From an uncultured bacterium (GTDB lineage Bacteria; Verrucomicrobiota; Kiritimatiellia; CAIKKV01): a stretch of DNA of 64,000 bases. The position numbers and the translations under genes were made by a program. Location of the stretch: the NCBI GenBank assembly GCA_938038445.1, contig CALHRZ010000007.1:290238-354237 (forward strand), given 5' to 3'. A model generated the notes under the pieces. The model had not been told where the DNA came from and made no database searches. It worked only from the letters and a program-made list of their open reading frames with translations. Shown here in pieces: positions 1-8,113 of the stretch (the first letter of the stretch is position 1; every line of letters begins with the position of its first letter).

Positions 1-2
1 TA

Positions 3-791
3 GTGGGCTTTGGCGGTTTGTTGGTTCGCGACGAAACGGCATCTGAAACCGACCGTTTGGTTCGGGTGGCCGTGGACCGGGGCGTCAATTTCTTTGATGT
101 GGCACCGACCTATGGCAATGCGGAGGAACGTTTGGGACCCGCCCTGGAACCTATGCGGGCGCAGGTTGTCCTTTCGTGCAAGACGACGCAGCGGACGGCG
201 GCCGAAGCGGAGCGAGAGTTGGCCGCCTCCTTGAGAAAGCTTCGGACGGATTGGTTTGACCTTTATCAGATTCACGGGGTTTCATCGCTTGCGGAGGCTG
301 AGCGCGTTCTCGGACCTGGGGGCGCGTTGGAAGCCTTTGTTCGCGCCCGTGAGCGGGGCATGATCCGGTTCATTGGTTTTTCCGCTCATTCGGAGGCGGC
401 GGCGCTTCGGTTGTTGGAGTGTTATCCCTTTGAAAGTGTGATGTTTCCGATCCATGCGGTGGGATGGGAGAACGCGCAATTCGGCCGGCGGATTGCGGAG
501 CGGGCCGTGGCTTTGGGCGCGGGGTTGGTAGCGCTCAAGTCACTGGCGAGGCGGCCTCTTCGCAAAAGGGAAACGGCTCGATGGCGGAAATGCTGGTATG
601 AGCCGTTTGACACACCGGAGACCGTGACCCACGCGGTGGCCTTCACCTTGTCTGTTCCCGGGGTGGCCACTCTTCTCACGCCTGGCCATGAAAAGCTGTG
701 GGAGATGGCTTGTATGGCGGCGTCGCAACGGGAGACCTACCGTTCCGGGTTTCTCGACGGCGAACCCTTGTTTGGCGACGTTGGGAGCTGA
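3..791 (+). CDS. Aldo/keto reductase family protein (5' end outside window)
   Basis: NADPH-dependent oxidoreductase of the aldo/keto reductase superfamily, (beta/alpha)8 barrel. Counting from the first in-frame GTG, the catalytic tetrad is visible: Asp32 and Tyr37 in FFDVAPTYGNAEE, Lys60 in VVLSCKT and His91 in LYQIHGV. The GFGG segment at the extreme start normally follows a dozen or so residues (conserved R-x-LG-x-TG strand), so the real start lies left of the window and the GTG is only an in-frame codon. The C-terminus carries the usual LSVPGVATLLTPG cofactor-site strand. The substrate cannot be predicted. A 91-bp gap separates it from the next gene in the same direction. Confidence 0.85.
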   Translation: MGFGGLLVRDETASETDRLVRVAVDRGVNFFDVAPTYGNAEERLGPALEPMRAQVVLSCKTTQRTAAEAERELAASLRKLRTDWFDLYQIHGVSSLAEAERVLGPGGALEAFVRARERGMIRFIGFSAHSEAAALRLLECYPFESVMFPIHAVGWENAQFGRRIAERAVALGAGLVALKSLARRPLRKRETARWRKCWYEPFDTPETVTHAVAFTLSVPGVATLLTPGHEKLWEMACMAASQRETYRSGFLDGEPLFGDVGS

Positions 792-882
792 AGAATGGGA
801 AGTGGAAACGCCTGAGGTATGTTGAAACTGGAAAGAGTGGCCCCGTTTTGCTAAGTTCAGGTTCGGAGTTGAGAGAGCGCCC

Positions 883-2664
883 ATGCAGATTCCCGGTTAC
901 GAACAGTTTGAGCAGACCGGTGAAAGTCCTGTTGTGACCTTTTGGCAGGCGTATCAGACTGATTTAAGTCGGGCGGTGGATATCGAGATCCTCAAGCCCC
1001 AGGCGATTCTGGATCCGACGGTGCGGGCCGAGTTTCTGCTCAACGTTCGAGCAGCGGCTGGGGTCAAACATGCCGCGATTGCCCAGATTTATGATATCCG
1101 GGAGATGGGGACCACGTTGGCGGTGGCTCGGGAGCATTTGTCGGGGTTTAGTCTTCAGCAATGGTTACGGCAGAAGGGTCCCCTGAAGGAAGAGAAGTCC
1201 CTCACCATTGCGCGTTGGGTGGCGGAAGGACTGAACTTTCTCTACGCGAAAACAGGGTTTTGTCATTTGGCGCTTTCGCCGGATTTCGTTTGGCTCGAAC
1301 CGACGGGTCAGGTCAAGGTTTGTGGTTTCGGCCATCATGTGTTGTTTGAAAAACTTGGCCGTCCACTCTCGGAAGTGGGGTTTCTTGCCCCGGAACAGGT
1401 GGCGAAGGATGGTGCGCCCTGCAGTTTTCGAACGGACATTTATGCGTTGGGCGGGCTTCTCTATTGGCTGACGACCGGTCGAATTCCATTTGAGGATTGT
1501 TCGGCAGCGGAGCGGCCGGCGTTGATTCTTGCGGGGCAGGTGTCGGCTCCTGTGGTCCTTCAGCGGGGAAGCACGTCCCAGGCCTTCAACCAACTGCTCC
1601 ATCGGATGATGGCCAAGGATCCGGAGGATCGCTACAACAGTTGGCCGGCACTGATGCAGGAGATGGATCGGATTCTGGACGGGGCGAAGTATTTGATTAT
1701 GACGCGGCGTCCCGTGGCGAGCACCATTCAGTTGCCTCCGAACGGCATGACCCGGCTGAAAACGCAGGAGACGGAGGTGCGGCGGATGGCCCAGGAAGCA
1801 TCGTTTTGGACATGGGCGGGGTTTGGCGTGATGGCTACGCTCGCTGTCATTTTTCTTTATCTTTTGATCCGACTTTGGGCGCTTCCGCCTCCTGAAGAGC
1901 GGGTGGCGATGGAAGGCGATCCTGCGGCAGAGGAGAAACTTTCTCCCTCTGCCGCGGTTCCTACCCTCGTTCCACCGTCATCCCGGCTGTCTCCACGCGA
2001 GTGGGCAGAGCAAGCCGTGGAAGCCGATGAGGAGTCTTTGCGGGAACCCGTTTCCGAGCCCCGGGAAGCGGTTCCCGTTTCCCCCTCCTCGGGGCTGTCC
2101 GCGGAGATCAGACCTTCTGGGGATCCTCCCGGAATTAAGCAAGGTTCTCTTGAGGAGTTGACCGACGAAGTGGCTCGGCGGCTGTTGCGGGGCGAGGTTT
2201 CAACCGCCTTAATGGCGCTGGACCTGGCATTACGGGGACCGGAATGGATTGGCCAGCGGGAGAAGGTCGAGGAATTGCGCCGAGTGGTTCGGCGGGCGGC
2301 CGATCCCCTTGGACTTGCGCTTTCGGAACTGAGCCGGCGCCAGGGGCGGCGCGTTCGAGTGATCCTTGCCGGGCGGGAACGGGAACTGACCGTTCACAAG
2401 GTGGAGAATCGGCGCGTTATCTTTACGGAAGAGATTAGGGCGGAAGGAGCCGTAGCCAGTCGGCCGTTGATCGTTGAGGCGGGGGAACTTCCGCCGGCGG
2501 GGCTGGCAGGGTTGCTCGAAGCGGGCGAGGGGGCGGAGTTTGCATTGGCACGCGTTATTCTTTGGCATCGCGCCGGTCAGGCGGAGCAAGCCTGCGCGTT
2601 GGTGGGCGCAACGGGGCTTTTGGCGCCTGCGCTGGAGAGGCACCTGCAGAGAACGCAGCGATGA
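883..2664 (+). CDS. Membrane-anchored Ser/Thr kinase-fold protein, predicted pseudokinase
   Basis: A 593-residue protein with a protein-kinase fold at about 5-270, one membrane helix at about 311-333 and a roughly 260-residue C-terminal part, presumably outside the cytoplasmic membrane. All three catalytic signatures are lost: the VAIK position reads VDIE (32-35), HRD reads HLA (128-130) and DFG reads GFG (148-150). The structural APE (169-171) and the DIYALGGLLYWLTTG F-helix region (185-199) are kept. Kinase activity is therefore unlikely; a scaffold or sensor role is inference. Its stop overlaps the ATG of ligA by four bases, so the two are translationally coupled. The C-terminal region starts with a Pro/Ser/Glu-rich linker and I recognise no domain in it. 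Confidence 0.8.
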   Translation: MQIPGYEQFEQTGESPVVTFWQAYQTDLSRAVDIEILKPQAILDPTVRAEFLLNVRAAAGVKHAAIAQIYDIREMGTTLAVAREHLSGFSLQQWLRQKGPLKEEKSLTIARWVAEGLNFLYAKTGFCHLALSPDFVWLEPTGQVKVCGFGHHVLFEKLGRPLSEVGFLAPEQVAKDGAPCSFRTDIYALGGLLYWLTTGRIPFEDCSAAERPALILAGQVSAPVVLQRGSTSQAFNQLLHRMMAKDPEDRYNSWPALMQEMDRILDGAKYLIMTRRPVASTIQLPPNGMTRLKTQETEVRRMAQEASFWTWAGFGVMATLAVIFLYLLIRLWALPPPEERVAMEGDPAAEEKLSPSAAVPTLVPPSSRLSPREWAEQAVEADEESLREPVSEPREAVPVSPSSGLSAEIRPSGDPPGIKQGSLEELTDEVARRLLRGEVSTALMALDLALRGPEWIGQREKVEELRRVVRRAADPLGLALSELSRRQGRRVRVILAGRERELTVHKVENRRVIFTEEIRAEGAVASRPLIVEAGELPPAGLAGLLEAGEGAEFALARVILWHRAGQAEQACALVGATGLLAPALERHLQRTQR

Positions 2665-4979
2665 CGATCGAGGGGCGGGAAGCGGAACGGGTTCATTTTC
2701 TGCGGCGTGAAATCGAACGCCACAATCGACTGTACTATGTGGAGGGAAGACCCGAAATTTCTGATGAGGCTTACGACGCTTTGTTCCGAGAACTTCAGGA
2801 GCTGGAACACCGTCATCCGGAGCTTGACAATCCGGCGTCGCCCACGAAGCGGGTGGGCGGCGGTCCGCTTCCTGGCTTTGTCTCGTTTCCCCATGCGGTT
2901 CCGATGCTCAGTTTGGAGAACACGTATAGTCGGGAGGAGCTGGAGCGGTTTGATCGGCGGATGAGGAAACTGTTGGGTCGTGACCGCGTGGGTTACGTCG
3001 TGGAACCCAAAATAGATGGAGTCAGTCTTTCCGTGCGATATGAGGAAGGGATATTGGTCCGTGCGCTGACGCGGGGGGATGGAAGGAACGGGGACGATGT
3101 AACTGTCAACGTTCGGACGATCCGGTCCGTTCCGCTCCGTCTGACGGTCGAACCTCCGCCGATGGTGTTTGAGGTCCGTGGCGAAGCGTTCATGACGCGG
3201 GCAGACTTTGAGCGGTTGAAAGCGGCTCAGGCGGCGGCTGGGGAAAAACCGTTCGACAATCCTCGGAATGCCACGGCGGGGACGATCAAGCTTTTGGATC
3301 CCCGGCAGGTGGCCCGGCGACCGTTGCGGATGTTGTTTTACGCGGTGGGCGAAACGGAGGGGGTGACGATTCGGAGCCAGACAGAACTTCTTCGAATGCT
3401 TCCGACCTTTGGACTTCCGACGCACCCGCGAGTGTGGCCAGTGGAGGGGCTCGAGGCGATGTGGAAGGCGGTGGAGGAGCTCCGGATCTGGCGCGAGTCC
3501 CTTCCCTACCAGACGGATGGGGCGGTCATTAAGGTGGACGATTTTGCCGAGCGGGAGATTATCGAGCGGAACGCGCGGGATGCTCTTTCCGTCGAACGGG
3601 CGCCAAAGTGGGCCAAGGCCTTCAAATATGGGTCGGAAAAAGCGGTGACACGGCTGTTGGCGATTACGGTCCAGGTGGGGCGGACGGGAATTCTTACGCC
3701 GGTTGCTGAGCTGGAGCCGGTTCCTTTGGCGGGAACGATGATCAGCCGTGCGACCCTGCATAATGAGGAGGAGATTCGGCGAAAGGACATCCGGGTGGGG
3801 GATTGGGTAGAGATTGAAAAGGCGGGAGAGGTGATTCCGGCGGTCACCCGTGTGCTGACCGAGCGGCGACCGCCGGGGACAGAGCCGTATCAGATGGCGG
3901 AAACGCTGGGCTATCGCTGTCCGGCGTGCGGCGGAGCTATTGCACGGGATCCTCAGTATGTGGCGTGGCGCTGTCTGAACCCCCAGTGTTCGGCGAAGAC
4001 GGTCCGCCGGGTTCTGTTTCTGGCGGCTCGGGAGGCTTTGGACATTCAGATGTTGGGGGAGGTCGTCGCGGAAGCGTTGGTGGAGAAAGGGCTGATCCGC
4101 GATCCCCTGGATCTTTTCGACTTGAAGGAAGGCGATCTGGCGGCGTTGAATTTAGGGACAGAGGAAGAACCGCGGCTTTTTGGTCCGAAGAATGCGCGGA
4201 AAGTGATGGAAGCGCTTCAGCGCGCCCGGAATCTTCCGCTTGCTCGGTGGATTTTAGCGCTTGGCATTCCAGAAGTTGGGGTGACCTCCGCTTATGCCTT
4301 AGGCGTTCTTCACCGTGATTTTGAGGATTTGTCGTCCTCTCGTTGGCTTGCCGCGATGCGCCGCTTTTATGATTTGGAAGATCACCGGCCACGGAAGAAG
4401 GAGGACCCGGAGGGCTATGCGCGGGTTACGGCCGAAATGGCTCGATTGGCCGCCGAGTTGGAGGCGGCTGGGCTTGCGCGGCCGTCGGCTGCCGCCGACC
4501 GGCGAGGCGAGGAGTGGAATGTGGCGTTTGGACCCCAACTGGTGCGCAGCGTCTGCGGGTATTTCGAATCTGAGCCTGGGCGACAAGTTCTGGAGCGTTT
4601 GAAAGCGCTTAAGATTAATCCCCAAGGGAGTGGGGGCGGCAAGAAGGTGGGGGGGTTGGCGGGTCGGGCGTTTGTGCTGACCGGCACGTTGGCGACCCTG
4701 ACTCGGCAGGAAGCAGCGGAGCGCATTCGAGCGGCCGGCGGAACGGTGAGCGACTCCGTTTCACGACAGACCGATTACGTCGTTGCGGGTGAAAAGCCGG
4801 GAAGCAAGCTGGAAAAAGCGCGGCAGATGGGAGTAACGATACTGGATGAAGCGGGCTTTCTTCGGCTGCTGGAATCAGCGGCCGAGACTTCTTTCCGCGA
4901 GACGGCGTCGCGGAAGGCAATTCAGGGAGACCTTTTTGAAGGAGTTCGGAAATCGGCAACAAGGAGCGAAACACCATGA
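2661..4979 (+). CDS. ligA: NAD-dependent DNA ligase LigA
   Basis: Seals nicks in duplex DNA using NAD+ during replication and repair. 772 residues when started at the ATG that overlaps the upstream stop (ATGA); this start gives the expected N-terminal Ia domain with HNRLYYVEGRPEISDEAYD. The adenylated lysine is Lys117 in EPKIDG. An OB fold, a four-Cys zinc finger (CPACG followed by CLNPQC), helix-hairpin-helix repeats and a C-terminal BRCT domain (LAGRAFVLTGTL) follow in normal order. The protein is about 100 residues longer than typical LigA, mostly from a charged insertion between helix-hairpin-helix motifs (around YDLEDHRPRKKEDPEG). Its stop overlaps the next ATG by four bases. Confidence 0.97.
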   Translation: MTIEGREAERVHFLRREIERHNRLYYVEGRPEISDEAYDALFRELQELEHRHPELDNPASPTKRVGGGPLPGFVSFPHAVPMLSLENTYSREELERFDRRMRKLLGRDRVGYVVEPKIDGVSLSVRYEEGILVRALTRGDGRNGDDVTVNVRTIRSVPLRLTVEPPPMVFEVRGEAFMTRADFERLKAAQAAAGEKPFDNPRNATAGTIKLLDPRQVARRPLRMLFYAVGETEGVTIRSQTELLRMLPTFGLPTHPRVWPVEGLEAMWKAVEELRIWRESLPYQTDGAVIKVDDFAEREIIERNARDALSVERAPKWAKAFKYGSEKAVTRLLAITVQVGRTGILTPVAELEPVPLAGTMISRATLHNEEEIRRKDIRVGDWVEIEKAGEVIPAVTRVLTERRPPGTEPYQMAETLGYRCPACGGAIARDPQYVAWRCLNPQCSAKTVRRVLFLAAREALDIQMLGEVVAEALVEKGLIRDPLDLFDLKEGDLAALNLGTEEEPRLFGPKNARKVMEALQRARNLPLARWILALGIPEVGVTSAYALGVLHRDFEDLSSSRWLAAMRRFYDLEDHRPRKKEDPEGYARVTAEMARLAAELEAAGLARPSAAADRRGEEWNVAFGPQLVRSVCGYFESEPGRQVLERLKALKINPQGSGGGKKVGGLAGRAFVLTGTLATLTRQEAAERIRAAGGTVSDSVSRQTDYVVAGEKPGSKLEKARQMGVTILDEAGFLRLLESAAETSFRETASRKAIQGDLFEGVRKSATRSETP

Positions 4980-6031
4980 CCATTCGTAACCTCAGCCCGT
5001 CGGCGATGTTCTTCCAAACTGCATTGGAGCATAAACCGACCCATCGGTTCGAGGGGCAGACGGCCAAGGATTTTGTGAAATGGAAGGCCGAGACGTGGCC
5101 GCTGGTTCGCGCCTGTTTGGGCGATTTTCCGGCGCGGGTTCCTCTTAATCCACAACTGTTGGCCGAGTGGGAAAGCGGCGGGCTTCGCAAGCAGCGATGG
5201 ATCATCGATGTGCAGAAGCATCTCTCGGCGACGCTGCTGGTGAACATCCCGATGGATATGAAGCGAGAAGAACGGCGTCCGGCGATTCTGTGCTGGCATG
5301 GGCATGGCGCTTTCGGCAAGGCGCCGGTGATGGGCGACAAAAGTTCGCCAGAGAAGAAGCAAAGCGCGGAGCAGCACAATTACGATTATGGTCTTCAGAT
5401 GGCGCAAAAGGGATTTGTCACTTTTGCCATTGACTGGATCGGGGCGGGGGAGCGAAATGACACTCAAAAGCCGAATCATTTGAATATCAACGGGTCGCGC
5501 GACTGGTGCAACCTCTACTATTTGCACGCGACAATGCTGGGGATGACGTCCATTTCCATCAACGCCGCGCACGGGATGGCCGCGACCGATTTCATCGCGC
5601 AGCAGCCTTATGTGGATCCCGATCGGTTTGGGGTGATGGGGCTGAGTGGTGGGGGGACGATGACGTTGTGGTCTATGCTGTGCGATGAGCGGTTCAAGGC
5701 GGCGGAGATCATTTGTTACAGCGATCTATGGGCGTATTTCGGGATGCGCGACATCAACTACTGCGGGATGCAGGTTGCGCCGGGGCTTTTCAAGCTCGTG
5801 GACCTGCCTGATGCACAAGGGCTTATCGCGCCTCGGCCGCTCCTGGTGGATATTGGTGTGTATGACACCTGCTTCCTGGTGGACACGGCGTTGATGTGTT
5901 ATCGGCAGGTGGAGCGGATCTATCGAGCGGCGGGGGCATCCGACCGGTTGGAATTAGACCTGTTCGAGGGTGAACACGGATGGGGGAAGAACCGTTCGGA
6001 AGCCTTTTTCAAAAAGCATCTGCGGTTTTAG
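4976..6031 (+). CDS. Alpha/beta hydrolase of the dienelactone hydrolase/acetyl-esterase type
   Basis: 351 residues, cytoplasmic (no signal peptide). The nucleophile elbow is GLSGGG with Ser224, an oxyanion-type HGHG lies at 108-111, and the likely catalytic His is His334 in EGEHGW; the acid is probably the Asp of VDIGVYD near residue 300. The insert between strands is longer than in plain dienelactone hydrolases and resembles acetyl-xylan-esterase or prolyl-oligopeptidase-like hydrolases common in planctomycete-type genomes. Substrate unknown. Started at the ATG that overlaps the ligA stop, making it the last gene of a three-gene coupled set. Its stop overlaps the stop of the opposing gene by four bases (6028-6031). 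Confidence 0.8.
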   Translation: MTIRNLSPSAMFFQTALEHKPTHRFEGQTAKDFVKWKAETWPLVRACLGDFPARVPLNPQLLAEWESGGLRKQRWIIDVQKHLSATLLVNIPMDMKREERRPAILCWHGHGAFGKAPVMGDKSSPEKKQSAEQHNYDYGLQMAQKGFVTFAIDWIGAGERNDTQKPNHLNINGSRDWCNLYYLHATMLGMTSISINAAHGMAATDFIAQQPYVDPDRFGVMGLSGGGTMTLWSMLCDERFKAAEIICYSDLWAYFGMRDINYCGMQVAPGLFKLVDLPDAQGLIAPRPLLVDIGVYDTCFLVDTALMCYRQVERIYRAAGASDRLELDLFEGEHGWGKNRSEAFFKKHLRF

Positions 6032-6951
6032 AGGGGTCGGATTTCATATCGAACCCATCCTTCAGCCGATTGGTTGGGCGGAAGAACCAGGAGGTGCGCG
6101 ACATCGCCCGCTTGGGGAAGATTCTGGGCGTTGGGGGCGGATGTCAGGTTTTCTAAGCAGAGAAAGGGTGAGTCAGAAGGCGCATAGAGGATCATGTGAG
6201 TGAAATCAGGTGACGCCGAAATCAGAATCCGTACATTTTGCCCCGAGGGATAGAGTTCCGCCGTGGCGTCGCGGTGGCGTTTCCAGAACACATGGTCAGG
6301 CGTTTGGTCGCCCAAGGGACGTAAGGTTCGAAAATCGAGCGATGTTCCGGCGATGGAGCGAGTCCCACCTGTTGGGATCAAGTCGCGGCTTTCCAGAACC
6401 CGGTCGCAAGGAATTCGGATTTGGGTCATCTGACGGGGGCCGCAGATGATCCAGTAGGGGTGGATCCCATAACCGAACGGAAGGGCTGTTGGGCCGGTAT
6501 TACGGACCCGGTATCGGATCGTGACACTTCGCTCCTCTACAGCGAATTGGAGTTCAAAAAGACAGGGGAAAGGGAACCCTTCGAACACCGCCGTTCCGGG
6601 GTTGAATGCGAGCTGGACTCGGAGCAGGTCGGGGCACATTTCGAGGACTTCGAATGGTTCATCTCGGACAAGGCCGTGGATGGTAATGGATTCGCCTTTT
6701 TTATTCTGTTCGATTCGCCGCCCTTCAAAGGAATAGGCGCCGCCTTGGAGGCGGCAAGGGGTGGGAAACATGTGAAAGGCGCCGGTGATCTTTTCGCCGG
6801 CCAGGCAAGCGTTTCGGTCGAAGTGGATCAGTTCTCTTCCCTGATAGCGGAGTGAGATGAGATTGGCGCCGTAGGCGGGCGTCACGCCGATCTCAAGGGG
6901 ACCGCGGACGAGACGGAGAGCGTCCAGAGCGCGAGGATTCGGTCGGTTCAT
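6028..6951 (-). CDS. Aldose 1-epimerase-like (mutarotase-fold) protein
   Basis: 307 residues with the galactose-mutarotase beta-sandwich pattern: LEIGVTPAYGANLISLRYQGRELI at the start, a TIHGLV segment with the likely catalytic His, and FGYGIHPYW with a second conserved His. Such proteins interconvert anomers of sugars, but this branch is divergent from true GalM (compare the clear galM at 47234-48310), so substrate is unknown. The ATG chosen overlaps the nfo stop by four bases, so it is translationally coupled downstream of nfo; a longer in-frame start 29 codons upstream would read deep into nfo. It converges on the hydrolase gene with overlapping stop codons. Confidence 0.75.
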   Translation of the reverse strand: MNRPNPRALDALRLVRGPLEIGVTPAYGANLISLRYQGRELIHFDRNACLAGEKITGAFHMFPTPCRLQGGAYSFEGRRIEQNKKGESITIHGLVRDEPFEVLEMCPDLLRVQLAFNPGTAVFEGFPFPCLFELQFAVEERSVTIRYRVRNTGPTALPFGYGIHPYWIICGPRQMTQIRIPCDRVLESRDLIPTGGTRSIAGTSLDFRTLRPLGDQTPDHVFWKRHRDATAELYPSGQNVRILISASPDFTHMILYAPSDSPFLCLENLTSAPNAQNLPQAGDVAHLLVLPPNQSAEGWVRYEIRPL

Positions 6952-7838
6952 GGCGAAGTATCGGCAGTGGGGTTCAGAAATTGGTGGAGCCGGCGAATAT
7001 CGTCGGCCCTTTTTTCGTCGTTTTCCGTTTCCAGGCATTTTGGGATAGAGGAAAACCGGGGGTCGGTGACGAGGCGTCGGATGGGGTCGAGTCCGAGTTG
7101 GCCTTCCCCCAAGTGGGCATGACGGTCTACCATCGAACCCAGACTGGTTCGGGAGTCATTGAGGTGGAAGGCGAGCAATTTTTGCTGGGGAATGAGGCGG
7201 AAGAGGGATTGAAAGGTTTGTTCGTATCCATCGGCCGTTCGGAGGTCGTATCCGGCTTCGAACGTATGAGCGGTATCAAAACAGATTCCGAGGCGATTCG
7301 ACAAGCGAGCGGTGCTCAAGATCTCCGCCAAGTGTTCGAAAGCGGCGCCGATGCAATGGCCCATGCCGGCCGTAGTTTCGAGGAGAACGACGGTGGTCCG
7401 GTTTTCGGAACGTTTGAGGGAGTCGTCGAGGCGGTGGGCGACCGTTCGGATTGCTTCGGGCAAGGGAGTTTGGCCGGCGGAACCGGGGTGGACGACGAGA
7501 TAAGGGATCGCGAGGGCTTCGCATCGTCGGAGTTCGGCGATGAAGGCATGAAGAGATTTTTCCCCATTTTCGCCCTCAGCGGCCAGGTTGATGAGATAGA
7601 CAGCGTGAGCAATGGGAAGGACTCCGGTTCGGCTACGAGTTTGTTGGAATGGGGCAACGCTCTCTTCATGAAGGGGGGTTGCGGACCATTGGCGGGGGGA
7701 TGCCGTAAAGAGTTGGGCGACGCCGCATCGGTATCCGTATGCTTCTTCCAATGCCCGATGGAGCCCTCCGCTGGTTGAGAAATGGGCACCGATTGGAGGC
7801 AAAGCAAAAGCGTCCGGAAGAGGGGATGCTGCGTCCAT
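6948..7838 (-). CDS. nfo: Endonuclease IV (AP endonuclease Nfo)
   Basis: Base-excision-repair enzyme that cuts 5' of abasic sites; zinc-dependent TIM barrel. Family signatures are all present: IGAHFSTSGGLHRALEEA near the N-terminus, AQLFTASPRQW, VVHPGS, LLETTAGMGHCIG, GICFDTAHTFEAGYD, HLNDSRTSLGS followed by DRHAHLGEG, and a C-terminal CLETEND. In GICFDTAHTF the usual Cys of DTCH is Ala. 296 residues from the ATG at 7838, close to the usual length of about 285. An ATG at 7856 would add six residues; 7838 is preferred because a -10-like box sits just upstream of it and six residues less fits the family. Coupled to the mutarotase-like gene. Confidence 0.92.
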   Translation of the reverse strand: MDAASPLPDAFALPPIGAHFSTSGGLHRALEEAYGYRCGVAQLFTASPRQWSATPLHEESVAPFQQTRSRTGVLPIAHAVYLINLAAEGENGEKSLHAFIAELRRCEALAIPYLVVHPGSAGQTPLPEAIRTVAHRLDDSLKRSENRTTVVLLETTAGMGHCIGAAFEHLAEILSTARLSNRLGICFDTAHTFEAGYDLRTADGYEQTFQSLFRLIPQQKLLAFHLNDSRTSLGSMVDRHAHLGEGQLGLDPIRRLVTDPRFSSIPKCLETENDEKRADDIRRLHQFLNPTADTSP

Positions 7839-7844
7839 ACTGCA

Positions 7845-7873
7845 ATCGTAAGCCATTTGGGTGGCTAGCGCAA
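7845..7873 (-). promoter_or_regulatory. Possible promoter of nfo, -10 adjacent to the start codon
   Basis: On the minus strand TTGCGC (7868-7873), 17 nt, then TACGAT (7845-7850), ending 6 nt before the ATG at 7838. Matches to the sigma-70 consensus are modest (3/6 and 4/6). It is listed because the same 6-8-nt geometry recurs at better promoters in the window (hisB, metX-metW, 40430 sigma gene). Confidence 0.3.
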
Positions 7874-8063
7874 CTTTTTGGTGGGAATTATGGGGATTAG
7901 CGGAGGAGGGAGGGATGTGGGAGGATAATGGGAGAAGCAAAGAGGAGCATGCGATTTGGGAGCATCTGTTGTGGCCGAGCCCAGCGGGCAATGGAAGGGG
8001 TTGGGATCGGCAAGAAGAAATGATGGGGGTTGATGGGAAGGGAACGGCCGTTTTTATGCTGTA

Positions 8064-8090
8064 AATGTTGAATGTAGAGGTCTGACCCCA
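8064..8090. repeat. Relic of a RAYT/REP-like intergenic repeat (TGTAGAGGTCTGACCCC)
   Basis: In the gap between nfo and the UroD-like gene lies AATGTAGAGGTCTGACCCCA. From memory, TGTAGAGGTCTGACCCC-type words are widespread intergenic repeats that often accompany REP-associated tyrosine transposases; I cannot check this here. Only one clear copy is present, with a related GGGGTCAGAACGCAACA word at 59933-59950. The rest of 7839-8113 shows no convincing gene. Confidence 0.35.
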
Positions 8091-8113
8091 GATGGGGGAG
8101 AGGCCCCTCACGT

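Noticed and set aside
2577..3761. Long minus-strand open frame (394 codons) inside ligA
   Set aside because: It is antisense to a fully conserved ligA, is Arg/Pro/His-rich and has no recognisable motif; high-GC shadows of this size are expected.
6981..7778. 265-codon plus-strand frame inside nfo
   Set aside because: The minus-strand reading gives the complete endonuclease IV signature set; this one has none.
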